DNA of 64,000 bases. Source: Candidatus Rifleibacteriota bacterium. GTDB taxonomy: Bacteria > Muiribacteriota > Ozemobacteria > Ozemobacterales > Ozemobacteraceae. How positions within the stretch are numbered: the first letter of the stretch is position 1; every line of letters begins with the position of its first letter. The position numbers and the translations under genes were made by a program. Shown one piece after another: positions 9,626 through 18,318 of the stretch. Below the pieces are notes generated by a model, which was not told the origin of the DNA, did not search any database, and saw only the letters and a program-made list of their open reading frames with translations. The DNA lies in assembly GCA_015232575.1 (NCBI GenBank), contig JADFZL010000005.1, positions 323,624-387,623 on the forward strand. The letters run 5' to 3'.

Positions 9626-10196
9626 TTAATTTATTTTTTTCACAACTAATAATACTCAATGAAAAATTATAAGTTTCGAAATATGCCTGGAAATATCATC
9701 CATATTCTGTTCAGACAAACAGCTTAAAACTGCTGAATCGGATTGATAATACCATGACTGAATACCCTGCTCAGCCCCCTGAGGAAAAGGAAGAAATCCA
9801 TTTTAAGAAAACTCATATTTCTCCTTTTTGTACATTTTTTTGAATTCTGAAATTAGTGACGCTTTGTGTTTTCATTCTGTGACATAATTTTTAAATATAT
9901 TGAAATTGCACATCTTATCAGCCAATCACAAACGGAATTTGTTTACATTAAGTTCATGTGAAAATAGAGATGAATAAGATTAAGTAGGGTTCTGCCTTTA
10001 TTTATCGTTTCCTGAAAAGCCGACAACAAGGTTTCTCAGGGCTCCACTGACTTCATTCATGGGCTTATCGGTATGGCGCGAGAGAAGAACTTTGGTAAAA
10101 AGTATTTGCTGAAGAGAACTCTATCCAAAAGTTTTGTTTAAACTTTTTTTCGAAATTCTGGTATATTTTACATGGGAGAATATCACGGAGGGGTTT
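9626..10196. other. Spacer with no recognised feature
   Basis: About 570 AT-rich bases with no supported gene, hairpin or repeat. The divergent start regions of the genes at 9610 (minus) and 10197 (plus) must lie here, but no convincing promoter pair was identified. Confidence 0.4.
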
Positions 10197-10520
10197 ATGG
10201 AAAAAGTGAGTAACATGAAGAATGTGCTTGTAATGCTGCTGGCGCTTCTGGCGTTTTTTTTTAATTCCTCATCTGTCAAGGGAAATCCCTTTGATAGCAA
10301 CAAGGATATTCTTTTGAGATCGGTGTTAAGCTTTACTCATTTGGATCATGTTCAAACCTTCGTATAAATCTTGATTTGCACTGAAGTTGAAGGACACAGA
10401 ACAGACGGAGCCGTAAAAATTCTCAGCGAAACTCTTGGAATTAACCGATTTAAAGTATTACAAAAAAGCAACAACTTTAAACCATTTCGAAGTATTTATA
10501 TTATTTTAGTTTTCACTTGA
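10197..10520 (+). pseudogene. Short exported protein gene broken by an in-frame TAA
   Basis: A good ribosome site (GGAGG) precedes ATG 10197. The first 30 codons encode a signal peptide (MKNVLVMLLALLAFFF) and a mature start GNPFDSNKD. A TAA at 10365-10367 ends the frame after 56 codons. The same frame then stays open for another 50 codons (TEVEGHRTDGAVKILSETLG) until TGA at 10518-10520. This suggests a single longer exported protein interrupted by one nonsense mutation, or the remains of one. The product is unknown. It runs into the end of the convergent gene at 10513. Confidence 0.45.
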
Positions 10521-11490
10521 GTAGTTCGTCAAATTTGAAACTTAGCGGGATATTTTCAGCGTTACCCATATAATGATTTGCTTTTAAAGTTCCAGACGAT
10601 TGCATTTCTGGTATGCTGAAATTTCTGGCTAGGGTTTGCATTGCTCCAGGCAGGAATTCACTGTCCCTGGCACTTGAAATAGAGTTCAGCAAATGGTCAA
10701 AAAACGAATTGTATGAAATGACTCTATCGTTAATATAAGCATTGCAAAAATTAAACCGGGTAGCGGTGTTTTCGAAAGCATCCGAGAAGTAGTATGTTGT
10801 TGCTTTGTCGTTTACAGAAAAAACCCCGGAGGCAAGTTTATTTGATTCAAAACCTGTTTTGCCTTCAGGTCGAAATGAAAACTCAATAAGATGTTTTCCG
10901 GTTTCCAGACTAACATCAGGAAGTACGGACAAGTCTGGAATTACTGTATAGGAGCGAGTTGTATAAAAGTAGCATTTGTGTTCTCTATCCCACACGCTTC
11001 TACACTTTTTCACCCAGTTTTCAATTTCAAGCGGACAACCCATAACCGGGTCAATTGCAAACCATTTTCCATTATCGCCTGCAATGATTGCCGTAACATG
11101 GAAACGCCATGCCAGTCGATCATTTTGCATCATCTGACCCACAATAAACATCTTGCCAATACTATTTGGAGTAAGACCCATACGCAGCGCAATAAGCTCG
11201 ACTGCCATTGCCCGACCAAAACAAAAACCGATATTTCCCTGTGGATCATACTTCCCAAGATGCTCGAGACCGGCAACTTCATGCCTGGTAGATTTTTCAA
11301 AAAGAAACTCTCTCTCCAGGTAATTTAAAACAGACAATTTTTTGCTGGAATGCTGGTAAATACTTCTGTAAGTGTCAAACAAGGCTTCATTTGAATTATT
11401 AGCCAACACAGTAGAAGAAACTTGCATAAAAGCGATAAAGCAAATTAACCAAAATAGTACAAGTGGAGAATTAAAGTTATTTACTCTCAT
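10513..11490 (-). CDS. Exported Cys-His-Asp enzyme resembling protein-glutaminase (protein deamidase)
   Basis: 325 residues. GAGG lies before the ATG, and a signal peptide ends near STVLA. A papain/transglutaminase-like triad can be placed at C90 (GFCFGRAMA), H131 (WRFHVTAII) and D147 (WFAIDPVMG). The spacing and surrounding words (Cys helix, 'KMFIVG', His strand, 'AIDP') resemble the protein-glutaminase / Gln-deamidase family described from Chryseobacterium, which deamidates glutamine in proteins. Residues ~165-325 form an extra domain without a recognised match. The enzyme probably acts outside the cytoplasm. Alternative readings are a transglutaminase-like peptidase or amidase. No partner or immunity-like gene is adjacent, apart from small decayed frames. 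Confidence 0.7.
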   Translation of the reverse strand: MRVNNFNSPLVLFWLICFIAFMQVSSTVLANNSNEALFDTYRSIYQHSSKKLSVLNYLEREFLFEKSTRHEVAGLEHLGKYDPQGNIGFCFGRAMAVELIALRMGLTPNSIGKMFIVGQMMQNDRLAWRFHVTAIIAGDNGKWFAIDPVMGCPLEIENWVKKCRSVWDREHKCYFYTTRSYTVIPDLSVLPDVSLETGKHLIEFSFRPEGKTGFESNKLASGVFSVNDKATTYYFSDAFENTATRFNFCNAYINDRVISYNSFFDHLLNSISSARDSEFLPGAMQTLARNFSIPEMQSSGTLKANHYMGNAENIPLSFKFDELLK

Positions 11491-11586
11491 ATTTCACCTC
11501 ACTTTAGAATTCCAGAAATTCGATAATGCGAAACTTCACCCAACTTCGCATCTATAAAACAAGATGCGGGTAGATTGTGAATTAGT

Positions 11587-11791
11587 CTATCTTCCTGATT
11601 TTGGATCAACTGGATTTTGTGGATCATAGATGTGTTTAAAGTTTTCATTAATAGCTTTCTGAGCAAGTCTCAGAACGGAATGTGCGTTTCTGAAATCATT
11701 TTCAAAAATGATATCTAATTTGGCGTCATTCAAAAACTTTCCAATTTCTCCCATTGCCGATAACAATTACCATTACAAATATTCGTTTCAT
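11587..11791 (-). pseudogene. Small decayed minus-strand gene with a frameshift
   Basis: A ribosome-site-like AAGGG lies before an ATG at 11791 that begins MKRIFVMVIVIG, a signal-peptide-like start. After a +1/-1 shift the reading continues in a 55-codon frame (11754-11587) starting MGEIGKFLNDAKLD and ending DPQNPVDPKSGR. The amino acid composition of this second frame looks protein-like. It follows the start of the protein-glutaminase-like gene. The 55-residue part alone could be a real small protein. No family is recognised. Confidence 0.35.
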
Positions 11792-11957
11792 TGTTAATTC
11801 CCTTAACAATGTCAGTTATAGATGAAATTATACTAGCATTTTTCATGCCAACACCATAAATATGTCAGAAAGGTTATCTATAGACAATTTAAGTGAAATA
11901 TTCCTTAATGTCATGAATATCGCTATCAAAAATCATGAAATAATTTACATAAAATTA

Positions 11958-12020
11958 ATCGCACGGAATACTGGCGTTGCATACTGGACGGCAAGAGAAA
12001 CCAGATTGATAATGCCCTTC
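11958..12020 (+). pseudogene. Fragment of the tail of an eight-repeat protein gene
   Basis: About 45-50 bases here match, almost base for base, the 3' part of the gene at 19491-20537 (opposite strand). The encoded words are NTGVAYWTARETRLI here and NTGVAYGTARETRSI there. Only the end of the paralogue is preserved, within a 70-codon plus-strand frame (11862-12074) whose remaining sequence is unrelated. It is best read as a leftover of a duplicated or recombined copy. Confidence 0.6.
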
Positions 12021-12099
12021 CTCTCAATAAGGTACGATTTCCCTTTGCAAGAGTCAAAAATTAATGGACTATGAAAAAATGAAATGATAGAATTTGTAT

Positions 12100-12963
12100 A
12101 TGAACAAGAAAAGAAAATTATTACTTATTGCTGTTGAAATTATCATTCTTTTTGGTCTCATGTACTATAATAAAAATAGAAGCATTTCTTTTAAATGGAA
12201 TCCGAATTTGGTTTTAAGTTCGAAGCATTTCGAGATTCATTCAACATCTTCTGAAGAAAATACCAAAGCAACGCTTAACCGGGCTGAACTGTTATACAAA
12301 GCATATACCGATTTTTTTGGAGAATCTGTTTCATTCAGGAAGTCTGCCGGAAAATATGAATCATGGTTGTTTGGTACACGTTCTGAAATGCGCGAAACTT
12401 TGAAAATGGGAGGCTGGGCAGAAGCATTTTACTTCAATGGACGTTGTTATCAATATATTAATGCCGATGAGAAGAATCCGTATCATTGGTTTTTGCATGA
12501 AACCACGCATCAACTGAATGCGTTATACAGCGGCTTTATTCTTAGACGCTGGTCGAGTGAGGCACTTGCAAATTATTTTGGAACTTCTGAATCTGATTCC
12601 AATAAGGTTTATCTCGGCAAGATTGATTTAAGAACATATCCGGTGTGGTGGTTCAATTCAGAAAATATTAAAAGCCAAAGTTTAATTCCTCTGAGGGCAA
12701 TAATTACTGAAGAAAATGGGCCTCCTCGCAACAAATATTTCAATCTTTACTACATCCACTGGTGGACACTGGGACATTTTCTGGTGCATTATAACAATGG
12801 AAAGTATAAAATGAGTTTTATCGAACTTCTTAAAAACGGAGATGATCTGTCGAATTTTGAAAAGTACATTGGGAAAGTTGAAGAAGTTCAAAGACAGTGG
12901 TATGAATACATGGAAAAAGTTCTTCTCCCATTGGTCGAATCAGCACGAAAATTAACTAAATGA
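12100..12963 (+). CDS. Membrane-anchored zinc metallopeptidase (HExxH, gluzincin-like)
   Basis: 287 residues from ATG 12100; an in-frame TTG at 12094 is possible, and no strong ribosome site decides between them. The N-terminus is basic and then a single hydrophobic segment (residues ~8-23), so the protein is anchored or exported. H133-E134-T-T-H137 (FLHETTHQL) is a zinc-binding HExxH. The downstream WSSEALANYF supplies a likely third ligand, E154, 17 residues after the second His, as in gluzincins and the 'peptidase MA-like' group (DUF1570). The flanking strand-rich region (SSKHFEIHS) also fits that group. Substrate is unknown. It lies just after a stretch of gene remnants. Confidence 0.75.
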   Translation: MNKKRKLLLIAVEIIILFGLMYYNKNRSISFKWNPNLVLSSKHFEIHSTSSEENTKATLNRAELLYKAYTDFFGESVSFRKSAGKYESWLFGTRSEMRETLKMGGWAEAFYFNGRCYQYINADEKNPYHWFLHETTHQLNALYSGFILRRWSSEALANYFGTSESDSNKVYLGKIDLRTYPVWWFNSENIKSQSLIPLRAIITEENGPPRNKYFNLYYIHWWTLGHFLVHYNNGKYKMSFIELLKNGDDLSNFEKYIGKVEEVQRQWYEYMEKVLLPLVESARKLTK

Positions 12964-13034
12964 CATCTTCCAAACCGTCAGAGCGATTATTCCAACAATA
13001 ATCCTCCCAGATTATTACTTTTGTAGACATTGTA

Positions 13035-13307
13035 TCAAATTTGCAATAAATATTCTGACAGGAAATTCTGTCTAAACCTGGCTTCCTTCCACAGTGATTG
13101 TTCCATGATTATTGCATCGAAATAAGTCAGTATAAGGAAATTTTCCCTTTCAATAGCTTCAATTATTCCATCTTTTCCATGGGCGGTTACTACAAGCCCT
13201 TTTCCCAATTTTTTTACGGCCTGATGGTGCAGTGAAACTGCCAAAGCTTTATTATTCCCAACAGCGTCTTTTAAAAGAGATCCTTCTTTTATATAGACTT
13301 CGTGTTG
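13035..13307 (-). pseudogene. C-terminal remnant of a peptidase C26 (gamma-glutamyl-GABA hydrolase type) amidotransferase
   Basis: The minus strand reads HEVYIKEGSLLKDAVGNNKA, then LAVSLHHQAVKKLGKG and LVVTAHGKDGIIEAIE. This closely follows the PuuD-like class I glutamine amidotransferase region (VNSxHHQAVKxLGxGLxVxAxxxDGxIEAxE). A stop lies directly upstream (13308-13310), and the expected QWHPE motif with the catalytic His-Glu is absent. The reading instead runs into ILTYFDAIIMEQ. The N-terminal domain with the catalytic Cys is missing. It is therefore a truncated, inactive remnant. Confidence 0.65.
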
Positions 13308-13343
13308 TTAAGCTGTTTCATCCACAACCAAATTTAGTGGAAA

Positions 13344-13500
13344 TCAACGCTTGAAGAAATTTTTTCAGGAAATAATGAATTGTTCAAAGATTTGGCAATT
13401 TATGATCTTTCGTATAACTGGAAATTTAAATTTGACAAAAGGAGGTTCAGTGCGCCAAATCAAGCAAAAACAGTATCTTGTCAATAATCAGGGGGTATCT
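13344..13500 (+). pseudogene. Deleted copy of an AAA-ATPase-like / PD-(D/E)XK gene
   Basis: STLEEIFSGNNELFKDLAIY (13344 onwards), followed by DLSYNWKFKFDK, matches residues ~54-82 of the intact gene at 14063-15616. A few bases later, in another frame, QIKQKQYLVNNQG resembles that protein's C-terminal AIDQIRDKNYCLPYKN. The ~380 residues between the two are missing. The fragment is on the same strand and 0.5 kb upstream of the intact copy, so it is the scar of a tandem paralogue. Confidence 0.6.
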
Positions 13501-13524
13501 TCTTATTGGAACTAATTATTACAA

Positions 13525-13589
13525 TGTCATTTCGACCGAGGAAGAGATCTTCGCATTTTTTGTGATTTCTCCCTTCGATCGAAATGACA
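13525..13589. repeat. Dispersed imperfect palindrome, copy 2
   Basis: Starts TGTCATTTCGACCGA and ends TCGATCGAAATGACA, so the ends pair over about 13 bases around a GAGATCT...GATTTCTC core. It belongs to the same family as 313-374, 47086-47170 and 57737-57800. Confidence 0.8.
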
Positions 13590-13609
13590 GCAATGGGCTG
13601 GCAGTTTCC

Positions 13610-13629
13610 CCGAATTATTGAGTAGTTAC
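13610..13629 (+). repeat. Short repeat CCGAATTATTGAGYAGTTAC
   Basis: Near-identical to 19346-19365 (plus strand) and to 32467-32485 (minus strand). Here and at 32467 it lies about 25-30 bases from a TCGAAATGACAGCAA end of the dispersed palindrome, so the two may be parts of one composite repeat. Confidence 0.6.
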
Positions 13630-14062
13630 CATATCCGCGTAAATTACACACATTTATATCCAAGATTCCCTTGAAAGATTGAAAGCTGAAACTTGATTCT
13701 AATAGATTGTTTTAGAGGATAGATTCGGCGCTGTTCGGTGTTCACAAAGCTATTGTAAAATTGAAAAATCAAGTATTTTGGAGAGATTTTCTTCGATTTT
13801 TTCGAAATCATCTTTTTCTATTTTACCCAAGCTCATTTGAATTCTTGAATCAAAATCGTGGGGGAAAACAAAGGCGGCAAAGGAAATATTAGTGCTTCGA
13901 TAATTAAGAATTGAAAAATTCCCAAAAAAGAAAAGGTTAGTCGCTTTCAAAAATCCTTTCGGAAGCTATTGATGAAAAAATTTTGCAGTGCTATTATGAA
14001 TTTGAAACTTATTTTGAGACTTGTTATCTTTTTAACGCCTTTCAGAATTAATGGAGATATTT

Positions 14063-15616
14063 ATGAAACCGATTACAACCAGCACCTTTACCTTCAGAGA
14101 TATTCGCGAGGGCGGCTATTTATATGTTGATAAAACTGCAATTTTCCATTCTTTGGTTCAGCAGTTCAAAGGGGTGTTTTTTCTTTCACGACCTCGACGA
14201 TTCGGGAAATCCCTCACCATTTCAACTTTAGAGGAAATTTTCAACGGAAATAAGGATTTGTTCGAAGGGCTGGCAATTTACAATTTGCCTTACAATTGGA
14301 AAAAATACCCGGTAATTAGAATTGATCTGGGAAGTAGACAGGCAGACACTTCTGAGAAATTAGAGGCAAAGCTGCTTGAAGCTATTTCGGAAAACGCTCA
14401 CCGGTTTAACTTAAAAACTTCAGGAGTTGATTCCTCATCTCATTTTTTATCTTTGATTAGTCAGATATCAGAATCTCAGGGTAAGGTTGTTATTCTGATT
14501 GACGAATATGATAAGCCAATTCTTGGAAATATTGATAACCCGCAAGTAGGTGAAATTCTGAAAGTTCTGAAAGCTTTTTACTCTGTTGTAAAAACAGCAG
14601 ACGCCAGTATTCGCTTTGCCTTTTTAACCGGAGTCAGCAAGTTTTCTAAAGTATCTGTTTTTTCAGATTTGAACAATCTGACAGACCTGACCATGGATTC
14701 AAGATACGCGGCTTTTCTCGGCTTCACTCAGGAAGAGCTTGAGATGAGCTTCTCAGAATACATTGAGCTGTTAACAAAAAAAGAAGGTATTTCCCGCCAG
14801 GAGCTTATTGCAAAAATAAGGAACTATTACAATGGCTATCGGTTTTCTGAAGAGAATGTAACCGTTTATAATCCAGTTTCTTGTGGCAAATTGTTTGAAA
14901 CACAAAAATTTGCCAACTATTGGTTTGAAACCGGAACTCCGACAATGTTGATTAATCTTATGAAAAATCGCCGAATGGACATTGACGAAGAAAAGAAGCG
15001 ATGGGTTGATTCCGAAGCGTTTTCCGCTTATGAAGTTGAAAGGCTCGAAATATTGCCGCTTCTATTTCAAACCGGATATATGACTATCGCAGATACCAGG
15101 CAAATAGGTTCTCTTACTCAATATCGCCTGGATTTCCCCAATCTGGAAGTCGCCACGTCCTTTACAAAAGTTCTTCTTTCACGACAAACTGACAAGCCAA
15201 TGAATGAAGTCACCAGCGCATTCGGAAATCTTCTTGCCGGGTTTTTCCAAAATGATCTTGGCGCTGTTTTCCTTGCATTACAATCTCTTTTCGCCGGAAT
15301 CAATCAGGAACTTCACATTCCTCTCGAAAAATACTATCAAAGTCTTTTTGTAATGGTCTTTCGTTTATTGGGCGCCGAAATTCAAACCGAGGTTAAGACC
15401 GCTGACGGAAGAATTGACGCAATTGTTCAAGGTGCAGACACGACATACATTATTGAGTTCAAACTTAATGGTACAGCCAAAGAAGCCATTGATCAAATTC
15501 GCGATAAAAACTACTGCCTTCCCTACAAAAACACAGGAAAGAAGATTATAGCGGTTGGCGTGGAGTTCAGCAGGGAAAAACGAAATATAACTGAATGGCT
15601 GACTGAGCAATATTAA
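14063..15616 (+). CDS. AAA-ATPase-like protein with C-terminal PD-(D/E)XK nuclease domain
   Basis: 517 residues. ATG 14063 is chosen because GGAG lies 7 nt upstream; the ATG at 14051 would overlap it. The N-terminal AAA-ATPase-like domain has a Walker A variant SRPRRFGKS (42-50) and a Walker B VVILIDEYDKP (D147, E148). The C-terminal PD-(D/E)XK_9 type domain shows RIDAIV (D452) and IIEFKL (E465, K467), the D...E-x-K arrangement of the nuclease fold. This architecture (AAA-ATPase_like plus DUF1703) is abundant and multi-copy in Bacteroidetes and many anaerobes. Its function is not established; defence and mobile-element roles have been suggested. A decayed second copy lies just upstream, which fits a repeatedly duplicated family. 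Confidence 0.9.
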   Translation: MKPITTSTFTFRDIREGGYLYVDKTAIFHSLVQQFKGVFFLSRPRRFGKSLTISTLEEIFNGNKDLFEGLAIYNLPYNWKKYPVIRIDLGSRQADTSEKLEAKLLEAISENAHRFNLKTSGVDSSSHFLSLISQISESQGKVVILIDEYDKPILGNIDNPQVGEILKVLKAFYSVVKTADASIRFAFLTGVSKFSKVSVFSDLNNLTDLTMDSRYAAFLGFTQEELEMSFSEYIELLTKKEGISRQELIAKIRNYYNGYRFSEENVTVYNPVSCGKLFETQKFANYWFETGTPTMLINLMKNRRMDIDEEKKRWVDSEAFSAYEVERLEILPLLFQTGYMTIADTRQIGSLTQYRLDFPNLEVATSFTKVLLSRQTDKPMNEVTSAFGNLLAGFFQNDLGAVFLALQSLFAGINQELHIPLEKYYQSLFVMVFRLLGAEIQTEVKTADGRIDAIVQGADTTYIIEFKLNGTAKEAIDQIRDKNYCLPYKNTGKKIIAVGVEFSREKRNITEWLTEQY

Positions 15617-16167
15617 TAATGCTTCAAACGATTACATCTCCTTGATTAAAAAGTATTCAAATGATTATATTCCCAAACAAGGAAGAATCGTTCTGAGTCT
15701 GATAAAGCTAGTAATGTTAACCATGGTAATTTCAGGGATACCGCACTCTCAGGCAAATAACTCAATTTTGTTTAACAATGTTGCCTAGAACAGGAAGTTT
15801 AGAAAATGAAACGCCTTCATTAAAAGATTTTTGAAGTTCTTCTATCGAAACGATACCTGACGCCATCTTCTGAAGAATTTTCAGATTCTCTGGTTTGTTG
15901 TGTATTCCGGCATGATTTGCAAAATTGCATAAAAGAAGTTTTGATGGTGTCAAAAATCTTGGCTCTGTACATGGAATAAAAAGTGTAAAAAAAGGTTTGG
16001 ATAATCTGAAATCCAAGGCTTCTGATAACTTGAAAAAGTTCTGGTGAGAACTTAAATAAATCAATTATAGCTTTGCTGCAAAAATATTCCTTTTGTCAAT
16101 TATAATCCGGTGTGGTATTTTGAGATTGAAAAGAAAATCTATATTGGAAAATTGGGGTAAAGGAATT
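15617..16167. other. Spacer with a possible small minus-strand gene
   Basis: About 550 bases. Apart from the weak frame at 15762-16064 and the ribosome site of the next gene, no feature was recognised. Confidence 0.4.
15762..16064 (-). CDS. Possible small protein or gene remnant
   Basis: A 100-codon frame with a TTG start and no good ribosome site. The last 50 residues (starting NKPENLKILQKMASG, with an acidic and helical continuation ending LGNIVKQN) have a believable protein composition, while the N-terminal half is Phe/Ser-rich and less convincing. It may be the remaining 3' end of a larger gene. No family is recognised. Confidence 0.3.
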   Translation of the reverse strand: MIYLSSHQNFFKLSEALDFRLSKPFFTLFIPCTEPRFLTPSKLLLCNFANHAGIHNKPENLKILQKMASGIVSIEELQKSFNEGVSFSKLPVLGNIVKQN

Positions 16168-17880
16168 ATGAGAAACAAATTTACTGTTATTGCTGTATTG
16201 ATTATTGCGGTCTTGATGATATGCTCCGGCAGCAATTCGATATATGCTGGTGAACTTACTGCAGACAAAGGTGTAAATGAGTTAAGTTCTATTGATCTTT
16301 CGTCCCGATGCCAGGATATTAACAAGCGGATAGTTCGGATGGCGCCTGTAGAAATGAAAGTTGACATTTCATTCCTCAGTGAGAGCGAGAAAAAAGCTGT
16401 AAAGAAGCTTATAATGGCAGCTGAACTGATAAACGAAATCTTTTTCAACCAGACATTCCATTTGAATAACGAATACAGAGCAGCTATAAAAAATGCAAAA
16501 GACCTTGATCCAAAATTTGCGGAATATTTTGAGATTATGGCCGGGCCTTTTGACAGGATAGACAATGATGAGCCTTTTATTGGTGCGTTGACCAAGCCTG
16601 ATACATCGAACTATTATCCGGTAGATATGAAGAAGGATGAACTGGATGCCTGGCTAAAAGATCATCCTGAGGATGAGAAATCATTCAAAAGCAATTTTAC
16701 AGTTATTGCCCGCAGGGATGGAAAGCTTGTCGCAATTCCTTACTCGGAAGCTTATAAAAAGTGGCTGGAGCCTGCTGCGATTCTTTTGAGGGAAGCAGCA
16801 GAACTTTGCGGAAATGATAGTCTTAAAAAATTCCTGCTGAGCCGTGCCGACGCTTTTGCCTCTAATGACTATTTTCAATCAGATATTGATTGGATGGACG
16901 TTGTTGGAAGTCCGATTGATGTGACTATTGGACCCTATGAAGTATACGAAGACAAAATGTTTGGATACAAAGCTGCATTCGAGGCTTATATTACAGTTGT
17001 AAACCCTGAGGAATCGAAGAAACTTCAGGTGTACCAGAAATATCTGAAAGAACTGGATGAAAAACTTCCCATGCCGGAAGGTGCAAAGTGGATGCGGGAA
17101 AAATATGAGTCGCCGATCAGGGTGGTAGATGTCCTTGCGACTGGAGGAGACTCCCGCAAAGGAGTTCAGTCTATAGCTTTCAATCTGCCAAATGACAAGA
17201 AGGTGCGGCAGGCCAAGGGAAACAAACAGGTTTTACTCAAAAATCTTATGAACGCCAAATTTGAAGGTATTTTGCGGCCGATAGCTTCGGAGGTTCTTAC
17301 AGAAGCAGATGTAAAAAATCTGTCTGCCGAAGCGTTTTTCCTTTTCGTTCTTCAGCACGAGCTTGCTCACAGTCTTGGGCCGTCGACAGTTACTAAAGAA
17401 GGAAAGACAGAGGAAGTCAGAACAGCATTAAAGGAAAAATACTCTGCGATAGAAGAAGCCAAAGCGGATACGCTTTCAATGCTCAATACTCTCTACCTCC
17501 TGGATAAAGGTGAGATTTCAAAAGAACTGGAAAAAACCCTTCTTCCGACATATCTGGCAGGACTATTCCGAACAATAAGATTTGGACTGGAAGAAGCTCA
17601 TGGAAAAGGTGTCATGATCCAATTCGATTTTCTCTCTGAAAATGGTGCTATTAGCTATGATTCTAAGACAAAAACATTCATGGCCCATGCTGATAAAATC
17701 CGTGATAATTTCAGAGAACTCGCCAGAATATTGCTCGAAATAGAGGCAAATGGAGATTATGCAGCAGCATCTGCGCTGATAGAGAAATCCGGCAAACCAA
17801 CATCTGAAGTAAAGGAAGCCCTGAGCCGTCTGACTCACGTGCCGGTAGATATCAAACCAGTCTATCCGGTGATCGAATAA
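16168..17880 (+). CDS. Exported M49-like (dipeptidyl peptidase III-related) zinc peptidase
   Basis: 570 residues. ATG 16168 follows AAAGGA, whereas the longer frame from 16093 has no ribosome site. A signal peptide runs to about SIYAGE. The zinc site is H397-E398-L-A-H401 (LQHELAHSLGP), with the second motif IEEAKADT (E429, E430, D434). This pair, HExxH...EExxAD, with the preceding domain (IDVTIGPYEVYEDKMFGYKA), matches the bacterial branch of family M49. Classical DPP III has HExxxH. Such enzymes remove dipeptides from oligopeptides, here probably in the periplasm. A strong terminator follows at 17888-17953. Confidence 0.85.
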   Translation: MRNKFTVIAVLIIAVLMICSGSNSIYAGELTADKGVNELSSIDLSSRCQDINKRIVRMAPVEMKVDISFLSESEKKAVKKLIMAAELINEIFFNQTFHLNNEYRAAIKNAKDLDPKFAEYFEIMAGPFDRIDNDEPFIGALTKPDTSNYYPVDMKKDELDAWLKDHPEDEKSFKSNFTVIARRDGKLVAIPYSEAYKKWLEPAAILLREAAELCGNDSLKKFLLSRADAFASNDYFQSDIDWMDVVGSPIDVTIGPYEVYEDKMFGYKAAFEAYITVVNPEESKKLQVYQKYLKELDEKLPMPEGAKWMREKYESPIRVVDVLATGGDSRKGVQSIAFNLPNDKKVRQAKGNKQVLLKNLMNAKFEGILRPIASEVLTEADVKNLSAEAFFLFVLQHELAHSLGPSTVTKEGKTEEVRTALKEKYSAIEEAKADTLSMLNTLYLLDKGEISKELEKTLLPTYLAGLFRTIRFGLEEAHGKGVMIQFDFLSENGAISYDSKTKTFMAHADKIRDNFRELARILLEIEANGDYAAASALIEKSGKPTSEVKEALSRLTHVPVDIKPVYPVIE

Positions 17881-17887
17881 CCGAATA

Positions 17888-17953
17888 AAAATTTCACTAT
17901 CTGTCATCAGGAAGATTTTTGAACAACGGATGAAAGATAGTGAAATTTTTTTC
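17888..17953 (+). terminator. Intrinsic terminator after the M49-like gene
   Basis: AAATTTCACTATCT (17888-17901) pairs perfectly with AGATAGTGAAATTT (17935-17948), followed by more T residues. The stem is 14 bp with a long internal loop. Confidence 0.75.
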
Positions 17954-18318
17954 AGACTAATTTGCAAAGTTGTATCTGTAAAACTTATCAGCCATTAAAG
18001 TGGGTCTGAATAGCATTATTCCCTTGATCTTTTTTCCGTCACGAAGATACCGATCGAAGTCCTGTTCGAGAATGCGGTTGGCTTTTGAGGAAGCCATGCT
18101 CTCACAATTTTTGATATAATCAGGTTACGTTTTGGGAGTTCGGAGGTCCAAGAAAAATGGATATTCTGCAAAGAATAAAAAAACTTCACTCCTTTGGGCA
18201 TTGAAACATTGTACAGCGAGCTATATACTTATTCTACAATGTTTTAATGAAGAAGACTTTGTCAGTTTATGTTCAATAGAATTTTGATTAGTAATTTTTA
18301 TTTAAGAGAGATGAAGGA
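17954..18318. other. Spacer with a weak stem-loop
   Basis: AAACATTGTA (18204-18213) pairs with TACAATGTTT (18235-18244) across a 21-base loop, upstream of the asparaginase-family gene. No coding gene is supported. Confidence 0.4.

Larger units (their letters stand above)
12964..14050. other. Spacer made of gene remnants and repeats
   Basis: About 1.1 kb containing a peptidase C26 fragment (13035-13307), an AAA-ATPase/PD-(D/E)XK fragment (13344-13500), a dispersed palindrome (13525-13589) and a short repeat (13610-13629). A 66-codon minus frame at 13750-13950 has no recognised product. Confidence 0.6.

Noticed and set aside
13750..13950. A 66-codon minus-strand frame with an acidic C-terminal half
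   Set aside because: TTG start without ribosome site and no family; could be a remnant but not supportable.
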